Assembly (NCBI GenBank): GCA_023436685.1
Contig: JAEZIL010000100.1
Coordinates: forward strand, 1 to 7,755
Length of the DNA: 7,755 nt
Source: Bacteroidota bacterium
GTDB lineage: Bacteria > Bacteroidota > Bacteroidia > Chitinophagales > Chitinophagaceae
Direction: 5' to 3'
Under the pieces are notes generated by a model. It saw only the letters and a list, made by a program, of their open reading frames with translations. It did not search any database and was not told the DNA's origin. Positions 1-6,581 of the stretch are shown here, piece after piece. Every line of letters begins with the position of its first letter. Positions within the stretch are counted from its first letter, which is position 1. The position numbers and the translations under genes were made by a program.

Positions 1-977
1 TTAAGTACTGTTGCAGCCATTGGGAAATAAGCTTTATAGTCACGGTGAAAAGAAAGATTACGATATACACGCTCCTGTACTACCCGCCCCACCAGCATAA
101 AGAAAACAATTCCGCTCATGCTATCAAGGTAACCGGCTCCTGTGCCTGAAAATATCTCGTATAAACTGCGCCCATATGTGATCAGGATTGCTAATGCGAT
201 AGGTGCGTCTATATTAAGCATTCGCTGTTTTAAGCCGTTCCACGCAGTAAGGAAAAATTCATTTGCCGCATAAAATACAACTGGTATCGATAAGATGAGA
301 TTAAGTATACGAAACAGCAATACATATTGGATATCTATTGTGCCTTCGGACGAAAGATATTCGGGAAAGCTCATTAGCATGATATTCCCAAAGCAAAAGC
401 CTGCTACCCCCAATTTGTATAAACGCTTTTTGTCTGTAGCAGGTTTTGTGTCTAATGGTTTGTTATCTAAAGTGATCTGGGGTTCATAACCAATTGTTGC
501 CAGTAGCTCGGTCAGGCCTCTCAGGCTAATATCGTGTAGCCTGAAACGCACAGTTAATTGCTTGGCGGAAAAGTTGATCCTGCTATCTAATATACCATCT
601 CGCAATTTATGCAGATGTTCAAGCAGCCACATGCAAGAACTACAGTGAATGGATGGGATAAATAGTGTAACGATGGCTTGCTGTCCATCTGTGAAGTCAT
701 ATAGCCTGGAAGCTATATCAGCATTATCCAGATAATCGTATTTTTCATTACGAATGGCTTTTATTTGCCCAAGGCCGGGGTGAGATTGCAGGTTATAATA
801 ATTGCATAAACCATTAGCATCTAGTAATTCATATACCAGCTTACATCCTTCACAGCAAAATATTTTTTTCTCATGGTTAATTCTTGTTTGCAGGCATGGC
901 GCTCCGCAATGGAAGCATAAATTGTCTGAAAGGCTGCTAGTAGTTTTTGGGTACTGTGTCTTAGTGAGGACGGACAT
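1..977 (-). CDS. ccoI: Heavy-metal (copper) translocating P-type ATPase of the CcoI/FixI type, N-terminal 325 residues; cut by window edge
   Basis: Reading the minus strand from the ATG at 977-975 gives an uninterrupted frame to the window edge, so the catalytic half lies outside. Residues 21-45 form a Cys-rich metal-binding module (CFHCGAPC at 21-28, then FCCEGC at 40-45), as in the extra N-terminal domain of FixI/CcoI ATPases. A ferredoxin-like heavy-metal-associated domain follows, with its CxxC site at C112/C115 in HCSSCMWLLE. Membrane helices begin near residue 187. NIDAPIAL (255-262) and the YLDSMSGIVFFMLVGR stretch (283-298) match the helices before the actuator domain in this family. 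Complete members have about 800 residues; the phosphorylation DKTGT motif is not in view. In the family, such pumps move copper out of the cytoplasm for assembly of cbb3 cytochrome oxidase. The start overlaps the end of the upstream gene by 17 bp, suggesting translational coupling; no strong ribosome site is seen. The family assignment is firm; the CcoI role is inferred from the N-terminal domain. Confidence 0.93.
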   Translation of the reverse strand, partial: MSVLTKTQYPKTTSSLSDNLCFHCGAPCLQTRINHEKKIFCCEGCKLVYELLDANGLCNYYNLQSHPGLGQIKAIRNEKYDYLDNADIASRLYDFTDGQQAIVTLFIPSIHCSSCMWLLEHLHKLRDGILDSRINFSAKQLTVRFRLHDISLRGLTELLATIGYEPQITLDNKPLDTKPATDKKRLYKLGVAGFCFGNIMLMSFPEYLSSEGTIDIQYVLLFRILNLILSIPVVFYAANEFFLTAWNGLKQRMLNIDAPIALAILITYGRSLYEIFSGTGAGYLDSMSGIVFFMLVGRVVQERVYRNLSFHRDYKAYFPMAATVL

Positions 978-1515
978 TAATCTTTTTTTGAGATTGAACT
1001 ATTTTAGGTATCATTTCAGCCTCTTCTATGTACATCAATTCACGAGCTATCGCGTCAATAAGTAACATCTCATCGCGTAATTTGCGGTATACAGCTGGAT
1101 ATACAGTAGATGAATATAGTGGCAATGCACCCGTCTGTAGCTCATAGAACAGTTTGCGTAACTTTCCATGAGATTCTTGTAAGTTCATTAAATAGGAGTA
1201 GTGCCGCACGTTACAATTTCCTTCACAAGTACTGCAATCGTGTAAATTGTCATCCTTTTCATGAAGCTCATTCATGTATGGAACAAGCTGCTCGCGGCGA
1301 TCATGTAGATATAATTGCATGCATTCTAAAACTTGGCTGCAAATATTTGTATACCGCTGAGTGGTTTGGTGTAGATCTGTATGTTTCAGCTCCCCCAGTA
1401 GAATTGTGGCTTGCCTTATCATTGATGAGAGAATTTCATAATAATTCAAGTGCAAGCGCTCGGCAAGATCTTTTAATGAAAGATTATCATATCGTAAGTC
1501 ATTGGGTCTTGTCAT
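961..1515 (-). CDS. Helical Cys-cluster protein, possibly hemerythrin/RIC-like with degenerate metal ligands, upstream of ccoI
   Basis: 184 residues with no signal peptide or membrane helix, rich in predicted helix. I do not recognise it with certainty. The C-terminal half (about 114-170) follows the pattern of RIC/YtfE/ScdA hemerythrin-like proteins: a His-containing helix (ESHGKLRKLF), a linker with L-P, then a long helix ending IEEAEMIP, comparable to the HxxxExxxLFP ligand motif. An earlier helix (69-81, H71, E75, LVPYM) resembles the first such motif. Several expected ligand His are absent: L160 stands where the last His would fall. Unlike classical hemerythrins it carries a C-x2-C-x3-C cluster (C94, C97, C101) flanked by H92 and H105, which could bind a metal. 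The 3' end overlaps the ccoI start by 17 bp, so the two are very likely co-transcribed. That context suggests a role in metal, oxygen or nitric-oxide handling near cbb3 oxidase assembly, which is inference. The start at 1515 is the first ATG that leaves a usable spacer; it overlaps the stop of a candidate 35-codon ORF (ATGA). Confidence 0.8.
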   Translation of the reverse strand: MTRPNDLRYDNLSLKDLAERLHLNYYEILSSMIRQATILLGELKHTDLHQTTQRYTNICSQVLECMQLYLHDRREQLVPYMNELHEKDDNLHDCSTCEGNCNVRHYSYLMNLQESHGKLRKLFYELQTGALPLYSSTVYPAVYRKLRDEMLLIDAIARELMYIEEAEMIPKIVQSQKKINVRPH

Positions 1516-1572
1516 AAGAGCGAAATTATTAGGTGTACCTTGTAAGGAAGCTGACGGAAAGGGCTATGCTCA

Positions 1573-1586
1573 ATGATTTTGGTCAG
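1573..1586. promoter_or_regulatory. FNR/CRP-like palindromic operator in the divergent spacer
   Basis: The 14 bases ATGAT-TTTG-GTCAG contain TGA-N6-TCA, the core of both the FNR (TTGAT-N4-ATCAA) and CRP (TGTGA-N6-TCACA) sites. Seven of the ten defined FNR positions match. It lies between the divergent ccoI-side and acetyl-CoA hydrolase genes, directly upstream of the putative -33 element of the plus-strand promoter. Its centre (1579.5) is about 40 bp upstream of the expected start site of that promoter, the usual activating position for this family. Short motifs of this kind arise by chance, so the call rests on position as much as on sequence. Confidence 0.4.
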
Positions 1587-1616
1587 TTTATTAATGTCTA
1601 CCTCAAAATAGCTTTG
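1587..1616 (+). promoter_or_regulatory. Bacteroidota-type promoter for the acetyl-CoA hydrolase gene
   Basis: TAGCTTTG at 1609-1616 is a full match to the Bacteroidota -7 element TAnnTTTG. TTTA at 1587-1590 matches the -33 element TTTG at three of four positions, with an 18-base spacer (about 19 is usual). Transcription would start around 1619-1621, at or next to the ATG at 1621, so the message would be leaderless or nearly so. Confidence 0.4.
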
Positions 1617-1620
1617 CATC

Positions 1621-2898
1621 ATGAATCTAAAATATGTGAGTATTCCCGAAGCTGTTAGTCATATCATGAGTCACAGCAGGGTATTCATACATGGTAGTGC
1701 GGCTACTCCAATTTCTCTGGTAAACGCTATGCTCGATCGTGCCAGAGAATTATTTGATGTCGAATTAGTATCTATCAGTCTTCAGGGAGAACTTAATTGG
1801 GATCGTCCTGAAGTATTGCATAGCTTCAGGCTTAACTCACTATTTGTTTCCGCGAATATTCGTAAATGGGTCAATAGTAATGTTGGCGATTATGTGCCCG
1901 TATTTTTGAGTGAAATTCCAAGAATGTTTGAGCAAGGTATACTACCTCTCGATGTTGCAATAGTGCAGGTATCTCCTCCTGATGCACACGGTTATTGCTC
2001 GCTGGGTACTTCTGTAGATGCAGCAATAAGTGCTGTACGTACTGCCGGCAAGGTTATTGCCCAGGTAAATCCGTTAATGCCACGTACGCATGGCGATGGA
2101 CAAATACATTATTCCCGTTTTACAGCTATGGTATGGGAAGAACAACCTTTGCCGGAGATTAATTATTCTAGCAGGATTGATGCCCGATCCGCCAGGATTG
2201 GCCAGCATGTAGCATCGTTAATAGAAAACGGATCTACACTGCAAATGGGTATTGGTGCTATACCCGACGCAGTGTTGCAAAATTTATACTCACATAAATC
2301 CTTAGGCATACATACTGAAATGTTTTCAGATGGTCTTGTACCCCTGGTTGAAAAAGGAATAATTACAAACGAATATAAAAAAGTGAGACCCGGGAAAATT
2401 GTTACAACATTTGTACTGGGAACAAGGAAAGTATATGATTTCGTTAATGATAATCCTTCGGTTACATTTATGGATGTTGCCTTTGTAAATGATACGTCAG
2501 TTATCAGGCGAAATCCTAAAGTAGTTGCTATTAATAGTGCAATTGAAATAGATATTACAGGTCAGGTATGTGCAGATTCTATTGGCACTTACCAGTATTC
2601 GGGTATAGGGGGGCAAATAGATTATATGCGTGGGGCCTCCCTTTCGGAAGGAGGTAAGCCTATTATTGCCATGCCATCCGTTACTGCAAAAGGAGTTTCA
2701 AGAATCGTCCCTTTGCTGAATCCGGGAGCAGGTGTTGTTACCACCCGGGGACACGTACATTATGTTGTTACCGAGCATGGCACTGTCAACCTCTATGGTA
2801 AGAATATGGAACAACGTGCTAAATTACTTATCAGTATTGCCGATCCACAACATCGCGAAACGCTTGAAAAAGCTTATAGAGAGAGGTTTGGCAACTAA
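1621..2898 (+). CDS. Acetyl-CoA hydrolase/acyl-CoA:carboxylate CoA-transferase family protein
   Basis: 425 residues, the full length of short-form members of this family (related to 4-hydroxybutyrate and succinyl-CoA:acetate CoA-transferases). Such cytoplasmic enzymes exchange CoA between an acyl-CoA and a carboxylate, or hydrolyse acetyl-CoA, through a glutamyl-CoA intermediate. The N-terminal domain carries RVFIHGSAATP (20-30) and the VQVSPPDAHGYCSLGTSVD region (116-133). QMGIGAIP spans 208-215. GIHTEMFSDG (229-238) holds the expected catalytic Glu, E233. The C-terminal domain has GIGGQIDYMRGA (328-339), a GAGVVTTRGHVHYVVTEHG stretch (369-387) and the usual ADPQHRETLEKA tail. The start is chosen because MNLKYVSIPEAV matches where family members begin; the next Met (residue 16) would remove the first conserved segment. 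No Shine-Dalgarno is visible. The exact acyl substrate cannot be read from sequence. The gene is divergent from the ccoI-side genes and may share an FNR-like site with them. Confidence 0.93.
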   Translation: MNLKYVSIPEAVSHIMSHSRVFIHGSAATPISLVNAMLDRARELFDVELVSISLQGELNWDRPEVLHSFRLNSLFVSANIRKWVNSNVGDYVPVFLSEIPRMFEQGILPLDVAIVQVSPPDAHGYCSLGTSVDAAISAVRTAGKVIAQVNPLMPRTHGDGQIHYSRFTAMVWEEQPLPEINYSSRIDARSARIGQHVASLIENGSTLQMGIGAIPDAVLQNLYSHKSLGIHTEMFSDGLVPLVEKGIITNEYKKVRPGKIVTTFVLGTRKVYDFVNDNPSVTFMDVAFVNDTSVIRRNPKVVAINSAIEIDITGQVCADSIGTYQYSGIGGQIDYMRGASLSEGGKPIIAMPSVTAKGVSRIVPLLNPGAGVVTTRGHVHYVVTEHGTVNLYGKNMEQRAKLLISIADPQHRETLEKAYRERFGN

Positions 2899-2966
2899 GG
2901 AATGAATTTTCACAAACGTACCTATTTAGGGGTAACCAACATTGCCATAAATCAGGTAAAACAAGA

Positions 2967-3698
2967 ATGATAGTAATGTATCCTAATCTACAAAATTATA
3001 TTACATGCTTACTGGTTTGCAGCCTTCTAACCACGGAAGCTATTGCGCAGAACTATTGCATCGATCGTAAAGAAATACCCGATTTAATTACTCTTGGAGT
3101 ATATGCGCCTGTAGATGAGATCCGGACAGAACATTATGCTGCCCGGAACATCAATGGCAGATGGATAGCCGACAGCTTGCTTTACACACGTGTAGCGTAT
3201 TTTAATAGCAGGGGTTTTTATACCCGCATCACTGAACACTATCCTGATTTTCATATACTTAATTGGGTATACAATTATCAAGACGATAAGCTTATCAATA
3301 TTATTTGCGACAGAGATGGCTACAAGCGCGATATGCAAACTACCCGTTGGATAACAGATACGTATTATATAAGATATGTGTTCCCGTATGATAATAAACT
3401 AGGAATGTTCCACCTGAAAGCCTCATCTATAAGTGGTTACTATTTTGATAATCTTGGTCGCCTGGTACATAGCTATGAAGCAGCAGATGATACATGCGAT
3501 AAGCTTACCGAGACAACCTTTGTCTATGAAATGGATACTGTAAAAATGCAAACTTTCAATTTCAGGTATAACACGCTTATACATCATACAGCCATAATAG
3601 TTGATAAGGATGACTGTGGTAACCCACTGCAGCTTGTACGCAATTTTGGAAGCATACCGGTATTAGAATTTTATCGCTACCGCTATGTGGCAAAGTAA
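2967..3698 (+). CDS. Secreted protein of unknown function with YD-like beta segments
   Basis: 243 residues that I do not recognise. Residues 1-27 form a signal peptide (hydrophobic core about 11-22), with a likely signal peptidase I cut at AIA|Q28, so the mature protein would begin QNYC and sit in the periplasm or outside. A lipoprotein signal is unlikely because no Cys directly follows a lipobox. The body alternates aromatic and charged residues in short predicted beta strands, such as RVAYFNSRGFYTRI, NWVYNYQDDKLINI and GYYFDNLGRLVHSYE. These loosely resemble the Y-x-Y-D-x2-G-R-L units of YD/RHS-type repeats, without clear periodicity. Scattered Cys (C31, then in ICDRDG, DTCDKL and DDCGNP) could form disulfides. 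A second ATG at 2976 is an equally possible start. It follows the CoA-transferase gene by 68 bp on the same strand, without an obvious terminator between them. One arm of a 15-bp inverted repeat falls in its last 90 bases. Confidence 0.75.
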   Translation: MIVMYPNLQNYITCLLVCSLLTTEAIAQNYCIDRKEIPDLITLGVYAPVDEIRTEHYAARNINGRWIADSLLYTRVAYFNSRGFYTRITEHYPDFHILNWVYNYQDDKLINIICDRDGYKRDMQTTRWITDTYYIRYVFPYDNKLGMFHLKASSISGYYFDNLGRLVHSYEAADDTCDKLTETTFVYEMDTVKMQTFNFRYNTLIHHTAIIVDKDDCGNPLQLVRNFGSIPVLEFYRYRYVAK

Positions 3699-3735
3699 AC
3701 TGATAATAATCACAAGTAACGGTTACCACAGTCAT
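3610..3735. repeat. Perfect 15-bp inverted repeat with 96-bp spacer, spanning a gene end
   Basis: The left arm ATGACTGTGGTAACC (3610-3624) lies within the 3' end of the secreted-protein gene. The right arm GGTTACCACAGTCAT (3721-3735) lies in the 72-bp spacer before the AI-2E transporter gene, and the arms are exact reverse complements. A further inner pair, CTTGT (3633-3637) with ACAAG (3712-3716), could extend the stem past an internal loop. The right arm overlaps a small palindrome, GTAAC-G-GTTAC (3716-3726). CTGCAGC follows each arm on the plus strand (3627-3633 and 3749-3755). Confidence 0.75.
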
Positions 3736-3770
3736 AGCTATTATTACCCTGCAGCGATATTATTGCACCA

Positions 3771-4832
3771 ATGATATCTACACCAACAAGCAATACTGCT
3801 GGAATGGCTGCACGTTACCTTACTGCATCCTGTGCCTTGGCTGTGTTACTTTATTTCGGTCGGGACCTTTTTATTCCAATGAGCTACGGATTGCTGATAG
3901 CAATTGTTATGGCCCCTCCAAGCCGATGGCTGGAGCAAAAAGGATGGCCTCGTAACATTGCGATTCTTATGGTGTTAACAATAGTAATTGCATTATTCGC
4001 TGGTCTTGTATTGTTGCTTAGCTGGCAGTTGTCGCTGTTCCGGCAGGATATGCCAATGCTCGTTGCTCGTCTGAAACCACTCAGCCAATCTTTTAGCAAC
4101 TGGCTTTCATCCGAGTGGTCATTGTCACCCTCTACCCAACAGCAATGGTTAGAACAAACGCTTCAAAGTGGGGCTAATAATTTGGGTAACTGGTTGCAGT
4201 TAATTCTTACGGCTATTACGGGCACCCTGTTTTCCTTATTTCTCATTCCTATTTATGCAGCTCTTTTTCTTTATCATCGTAAAATTTTTGTTCAATTTAT
4301 CTATAAGTTGCTTCCGCGGAGAGAAGCTATAATAGCACCCGCTCTTGGTGAACTGGTTAATACTTATCATCGCTATATTAAAGGTATGGTGCTGGTATAC
4401 CTCATAGTAGGTGTGTTAAATAGCATAGGTCTTCTTGCTTTAGGTATTCAACACGCCATTCTTTTCGGTATGCTTACTGCTATTATGACCATAATTCCCT
4501 ATGTTGGCATTGTTGTAAGTGCTGCGCTGCCAGTTTCCCTCGCTTTTATAAGTACAGGTACACCATGGCTACCACTAGCTGTTATCGCTGTTTTTTCTTT
4601 TGTTCAATACCTTGAAGCTAATATTATCTTTCCAAGGGTGGTTGGTGCACAACTGAATGTAAGTACTTGGGCAACTCTTGTAGCAATAATTGCGGGGGGT
4701 ATACTTTGGGGAGTTTCAGGAATGATATTGTTTATTCCCTTCGTTGCTATGCTTAAGATTATTAGTGGTTATGTACCATCCCTTCATGCCTTACATTTTA
4801 TTTTGGCACGAAATCAAATTGATAGTATATAA
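3771..4832 (+). CDS. AI-2E family (PerM/YdiK-like) membrane transporter
   Basis: 353 residues, the typical length of the family (about 340-380). Hydrophobic segments lie at about 17-47 (two helices), 62-86, 141-168, 206-226, 229-262, 267-282 and 299-333. A soluble amphipathic stretch at about 87-140 follows the first three, as expected. The most diagnostic region is AILFGMLTAIMTIIPYVG (229-246), with the conserved PYVG turn at 243-246; the C-terminal GILWGVSGMILFIPFVAMLK stretch (310-329) is also typical. The protein is an inner-membrane permease. Characterised relatives have been linked to autoinducer-2 export or Na+(Li+)/H+ exchange, so the substrate here is open. The ATG at 3771 has no Shine-Dalgarno. 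TATTATTG at 3758-3765 is one mismatch from the -7 consensus but has no matching -33 element. It lies 72 bp after the secreted-protein gene on the same strand and ends at a convergent junction. Confidence 0.92.
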   Translation: MISTPTSNTAGMAARYLTASCALAVLLYFGRDLFIPMSYGLLIAIVMAPPSRWLEQKGWPRNIAILMVLTIVIALFAGLVLLLSWQLSLFRQDMPMLVARLKPLSQSFSNWLSSEWSLSPSTQQQWLEQTLQSGANNLGNWLQLILTAITGTLFSLFLIPIYAALFLYHRKIFVQFIYKLLPRREAIIAPALGELVNTYHRYIKGMVLVYLIVGVLNSIGLLALGIQHAILFGMLTAIMTIIPYVGIVVSAALPVSLAFISTGTPWLPLAVIAVFSFVQYLEANIIFPRVVGAQLNVSTWATLVAIIAGGILWGVSGMILFIPFVAMLKIISGYVPSLHALHFILARNQIDSI

Positions 4833-4840
4833 ATACTGAC

Positions 4841-4896
4841 CAAGATCACCCTTGAGACCGCTTTCATTAAAATTGCAAACAACCGGGGTGATTTTG
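4841..4896. repeat. Inverted repeat in the convergent spacer (possible bidirectional terminator)
   Basis: CAAGATCACCC (4841-4851) pairs with GGGTGATTTTG (4886-4896), giving an 11-bp stem with one G-U pair and a 34-base loop. It lies in the 158-bp spacer between two genes that converge, where a bidirectional terminator would be expected. The loop is long and there is no clean U-run, so it does not look like a standard intrinsic terminator. The rest of the spacer (4897-4990) is AT-rich and I see no gene in it. Confidence 0.4.
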
Positions 4897-4990
4897 TATA
4901 AACTAGCAATACAGTAAACTAAAATAACCTTACTATAAATAATCAGAGCTGAAGGAACATCATTTGCCTGTATCTGCCAGACATTGATGA

Positions 4991-5776
4991 TTAATTTATA
5001 GGTTTATAACGCTCACCATATATTACAGCATATTTAGGGCCTGTTATCTCTGGACGGTTATTAATAGGGAGGCCAAATCCATTCAATACAACTGTAACAC
5101 CCATCAGATCATAATAACCCTTTCTGTCACCACTGGTATATCTATAAAGTAGTGTTATCTGATAGTTGCCTGTTGGGCCTGTAAGTTTTCTGATAGCACC
5201 CTGCTCATCACAATCTATCCAGTATTCAATATCATCCGCTGGTACCTGATGTCGTTGAAAACGACCTACACCTCCAGCAGCCAACTCAACAACAGGGCTG
5301 CCATTACGAGTATCGCACAAATACAAACCCAGAATATGTGTACTCAATTCAGCTGGCATATCGCGTGTTACTGTGTAGTTTTTGCCTTTTAGCTCAATAC
5401 CAATCACACCTGCCTTATTTTTAATATTGTTATTCCCCAGTTTTGGTGTGGTGGCGTCTTGCCTTTGCCGAACTTCTTCGGCATTCTTTTTAGCTTGTAG
5501 CTGTTCTGCTTCTGCTGCTGCACGGCGTTTATCTTCAGCCTCACGAACGGCCATTTCTTTTTTTCTGTCTGCTGAACAAATGGAGCAACTACGCTCATCG
5601 CTAGCTTGTGCACTCACCACTTTGGGCGCTTTAGTTGGTTTTTTATAATACCTGCAATTTCCCGCCTTAATATCATGTATCTGTGCAATAGTAAACATAG
5701 GCAGGAACAAAAATGCTATGCACATGAGTAAGCTTTTTATGTATAGTATTTGCATGAGTTTATCTGGTTTGGGCAT
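4991..5776 (-). CDS. Secreted protein with CxxC motif, charged coiled coil and a C-terminal beta-rich domain
   Basis: 261 residues; no family recognised. A signal peptide (hydrophobic core about 11-30) ends with likely cleavage at TIA|Q32, and Met8 at 5755 is a possible alternative start. The mature protein has C41, then a CSIC motif (C64, C67) leading directly into a charged Ala/Glu/Lys/Arg/Gln segment at about 71-107 that should form a single helix or coiled coil. A Gly/Asn linker follows to about 122, then a beta-rich domain (124-261) with C154 and C189 as a possible disulfide pair and the stretch GGVGRFQRHQVP (168-179). The layout suggests an anchored or oligomerising periplasmic protein with a ligand-binding or structural domain, but no function can be assigned. 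It begins 3 nt after the stop of the upstream secreted-protein gene, so the two are almost certainly one operon. It converges on the AI-2E transporter gene. Confidence 0.8.
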   Translation of the reverse strand: MPKPDKLMQILYIKSLLMCIAFLFLPMFTIAQIHDIKAGNCRYYKKPTKAPKVVSAQASDERSCSICSADRKKEMAVREAEDKRRAAAEAEQLQAKKNAEEVRQRQDATTPKLGNNNIKNKAGVIGIELKGKNYTVTRDMPAELSTHILGLYLCDTRNGSPVVELAAGGVGRFQRHQVPADDIEYWIDCDEQGAIRKLTGPTGNYQITLLYRYTSGDRKGYYDLMGVTVVLNGFGLPINNRPEITGPKYAVIYGERYKPIN

Positions 5777-5779
5777 CTT

Positions 5780-6472
5780 TTATTTTTGCTCAACATGCTT
5801 GTTTTCGGCCTCTTTAAATTCTCTCATCTTGTCATGTGCCTCTTTAACCCATATGCTGTTGGGGTATAATTGTAAGAATGAGGCATAGGCTTCTTTTGAA
5901 TGTTCATTCACGGTTTTGGAGAAAGCATTGCCCATTGTTTCAACTTCAGCTTGTGTATATTCACCTTTAGCGATTTTCAGAGAAAAATATAAACGTAAAA
6001 TAGAAGCGTATAAACTGCCAATATTTTGAGGGTCAGCACTGCAATAAAATGGCAAAAATTCCTGGGAAACTGTGTTAGTAACTCTGCCATCTTCAAAATA
6101 CTGTGTTTTCAAGTAGCCTGGGGGAAAGTAAAGACGAATGACAGTTGCTTTAAGGGGGCTACTTTTATATGTAATATTGGTTGCCTTTGTAAGATCAATA
6201 TTTTCTGTTACTGCCAATGACATGCCTCCATCCCATTGCTGATACACCGAATGGTATGCGGCCATACTGTGTAGAAGAAGGCCAAAATTTTGCTCTGGGA
6301 ATGAAAGTGTGTATTCATCTACGCCGTCGAAATAGATAGTATTCTCGGCTGTAGACTGTAAATTGCTTATGGCAGTATTTAATGAATCTACACTTTCATA
6401 AGATATATGTTGCGCATATGCCTGCTGGCCAAAGCACATGAGCAAAATGAGTTTTATAACATTTTTTAACAT
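5780..6472 (-). CDS. Secreted protein of unknown function, first gene of a two-gene operon
   Basis: 230 residues; family not recognised. A clear signal peptide (hydrophobic core about 5-14) ends at AYA|Q21. The mature part begins with a helical segment (SVDSLNTAISNLQS), followed by a beta-rich region with many aromatics (for example IYFDGVDEYTLSFPEQ) and a single Cys in PFYCSADP. The last third is helical: AYASFLQLYPNSIWVKEAHDK resembles the second half of a TPR-like unit as seen in envelope proteins such as BamD or CpoB. One such unit alone is not enough to call a TPR protein. It is probably periplasmic. The downstream gene starts 3 nt after its stop. Upstream, 109 bp separate it from the divergent TetR gene; TATATTTA on the minus strand (6510-6503) is one mismatch from the -7 consensus and would give a leader of about 25 nt, but no -33 element is evident. 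Confidence 0.8.
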   Translation of the reverse strand: MLKNVIKLILLMCFGQQAYAQHISYESVDSLNTAISNLQSTAENTIYFDGVDEYTLSFPEQNFGLLLHSMAAYHSVYQQWDGGMSLAVTENIDLTKATNITYKSSPLKATVIRLYFPPGYLKTQYFEDGRVTNTVSQEFLPFYCSADPQNIGSLYASILRLYFSLKIAKGEYTQAEVETMGNAFSKTVNEHSKEAYASFLQLYPNSIWVKEAHDKMREFKEAENKHVEQK

Positions 6473-6581
6473 GATTCACTTTCTAAGATAAAGTATGTTT
6501 TTTAAATATAATACAGGCCTTCTCTTAGTCTGTTTACCTATATATTCCTTCCTTTGCTAAAAATAATAAGTAGCATCCATT

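Noticed and set aside
802..1065. 87-residue plus-strand open frame
   Set aside because: It is antisense to the Cys-rich start of the ccoI gene and the end of its upstream neighbour, both of which have recognisable or coupled coding character; no family features of its own.
1110..1517. 135-residue plus-strand open frame
   Set aside because: It lies wholly antisense to the 184-residue gene, whose overlap with ccoI and helix pattern make the minus strand the coding one.
5382..5648. Plus-strand frame rich in Ser/Ala/Phe opposite the coiled-coil region
   Set aside because: It is the low-complexity complement of the charged Ala/Glu/Lys codons of the secreted-protein gene; not a real membrane protein.
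6473..6581. TetR operator in the divergent spacer
   Set aside because: I found no convincing palindrome beyond the 6-bp AGGCCT, which is too short to call.
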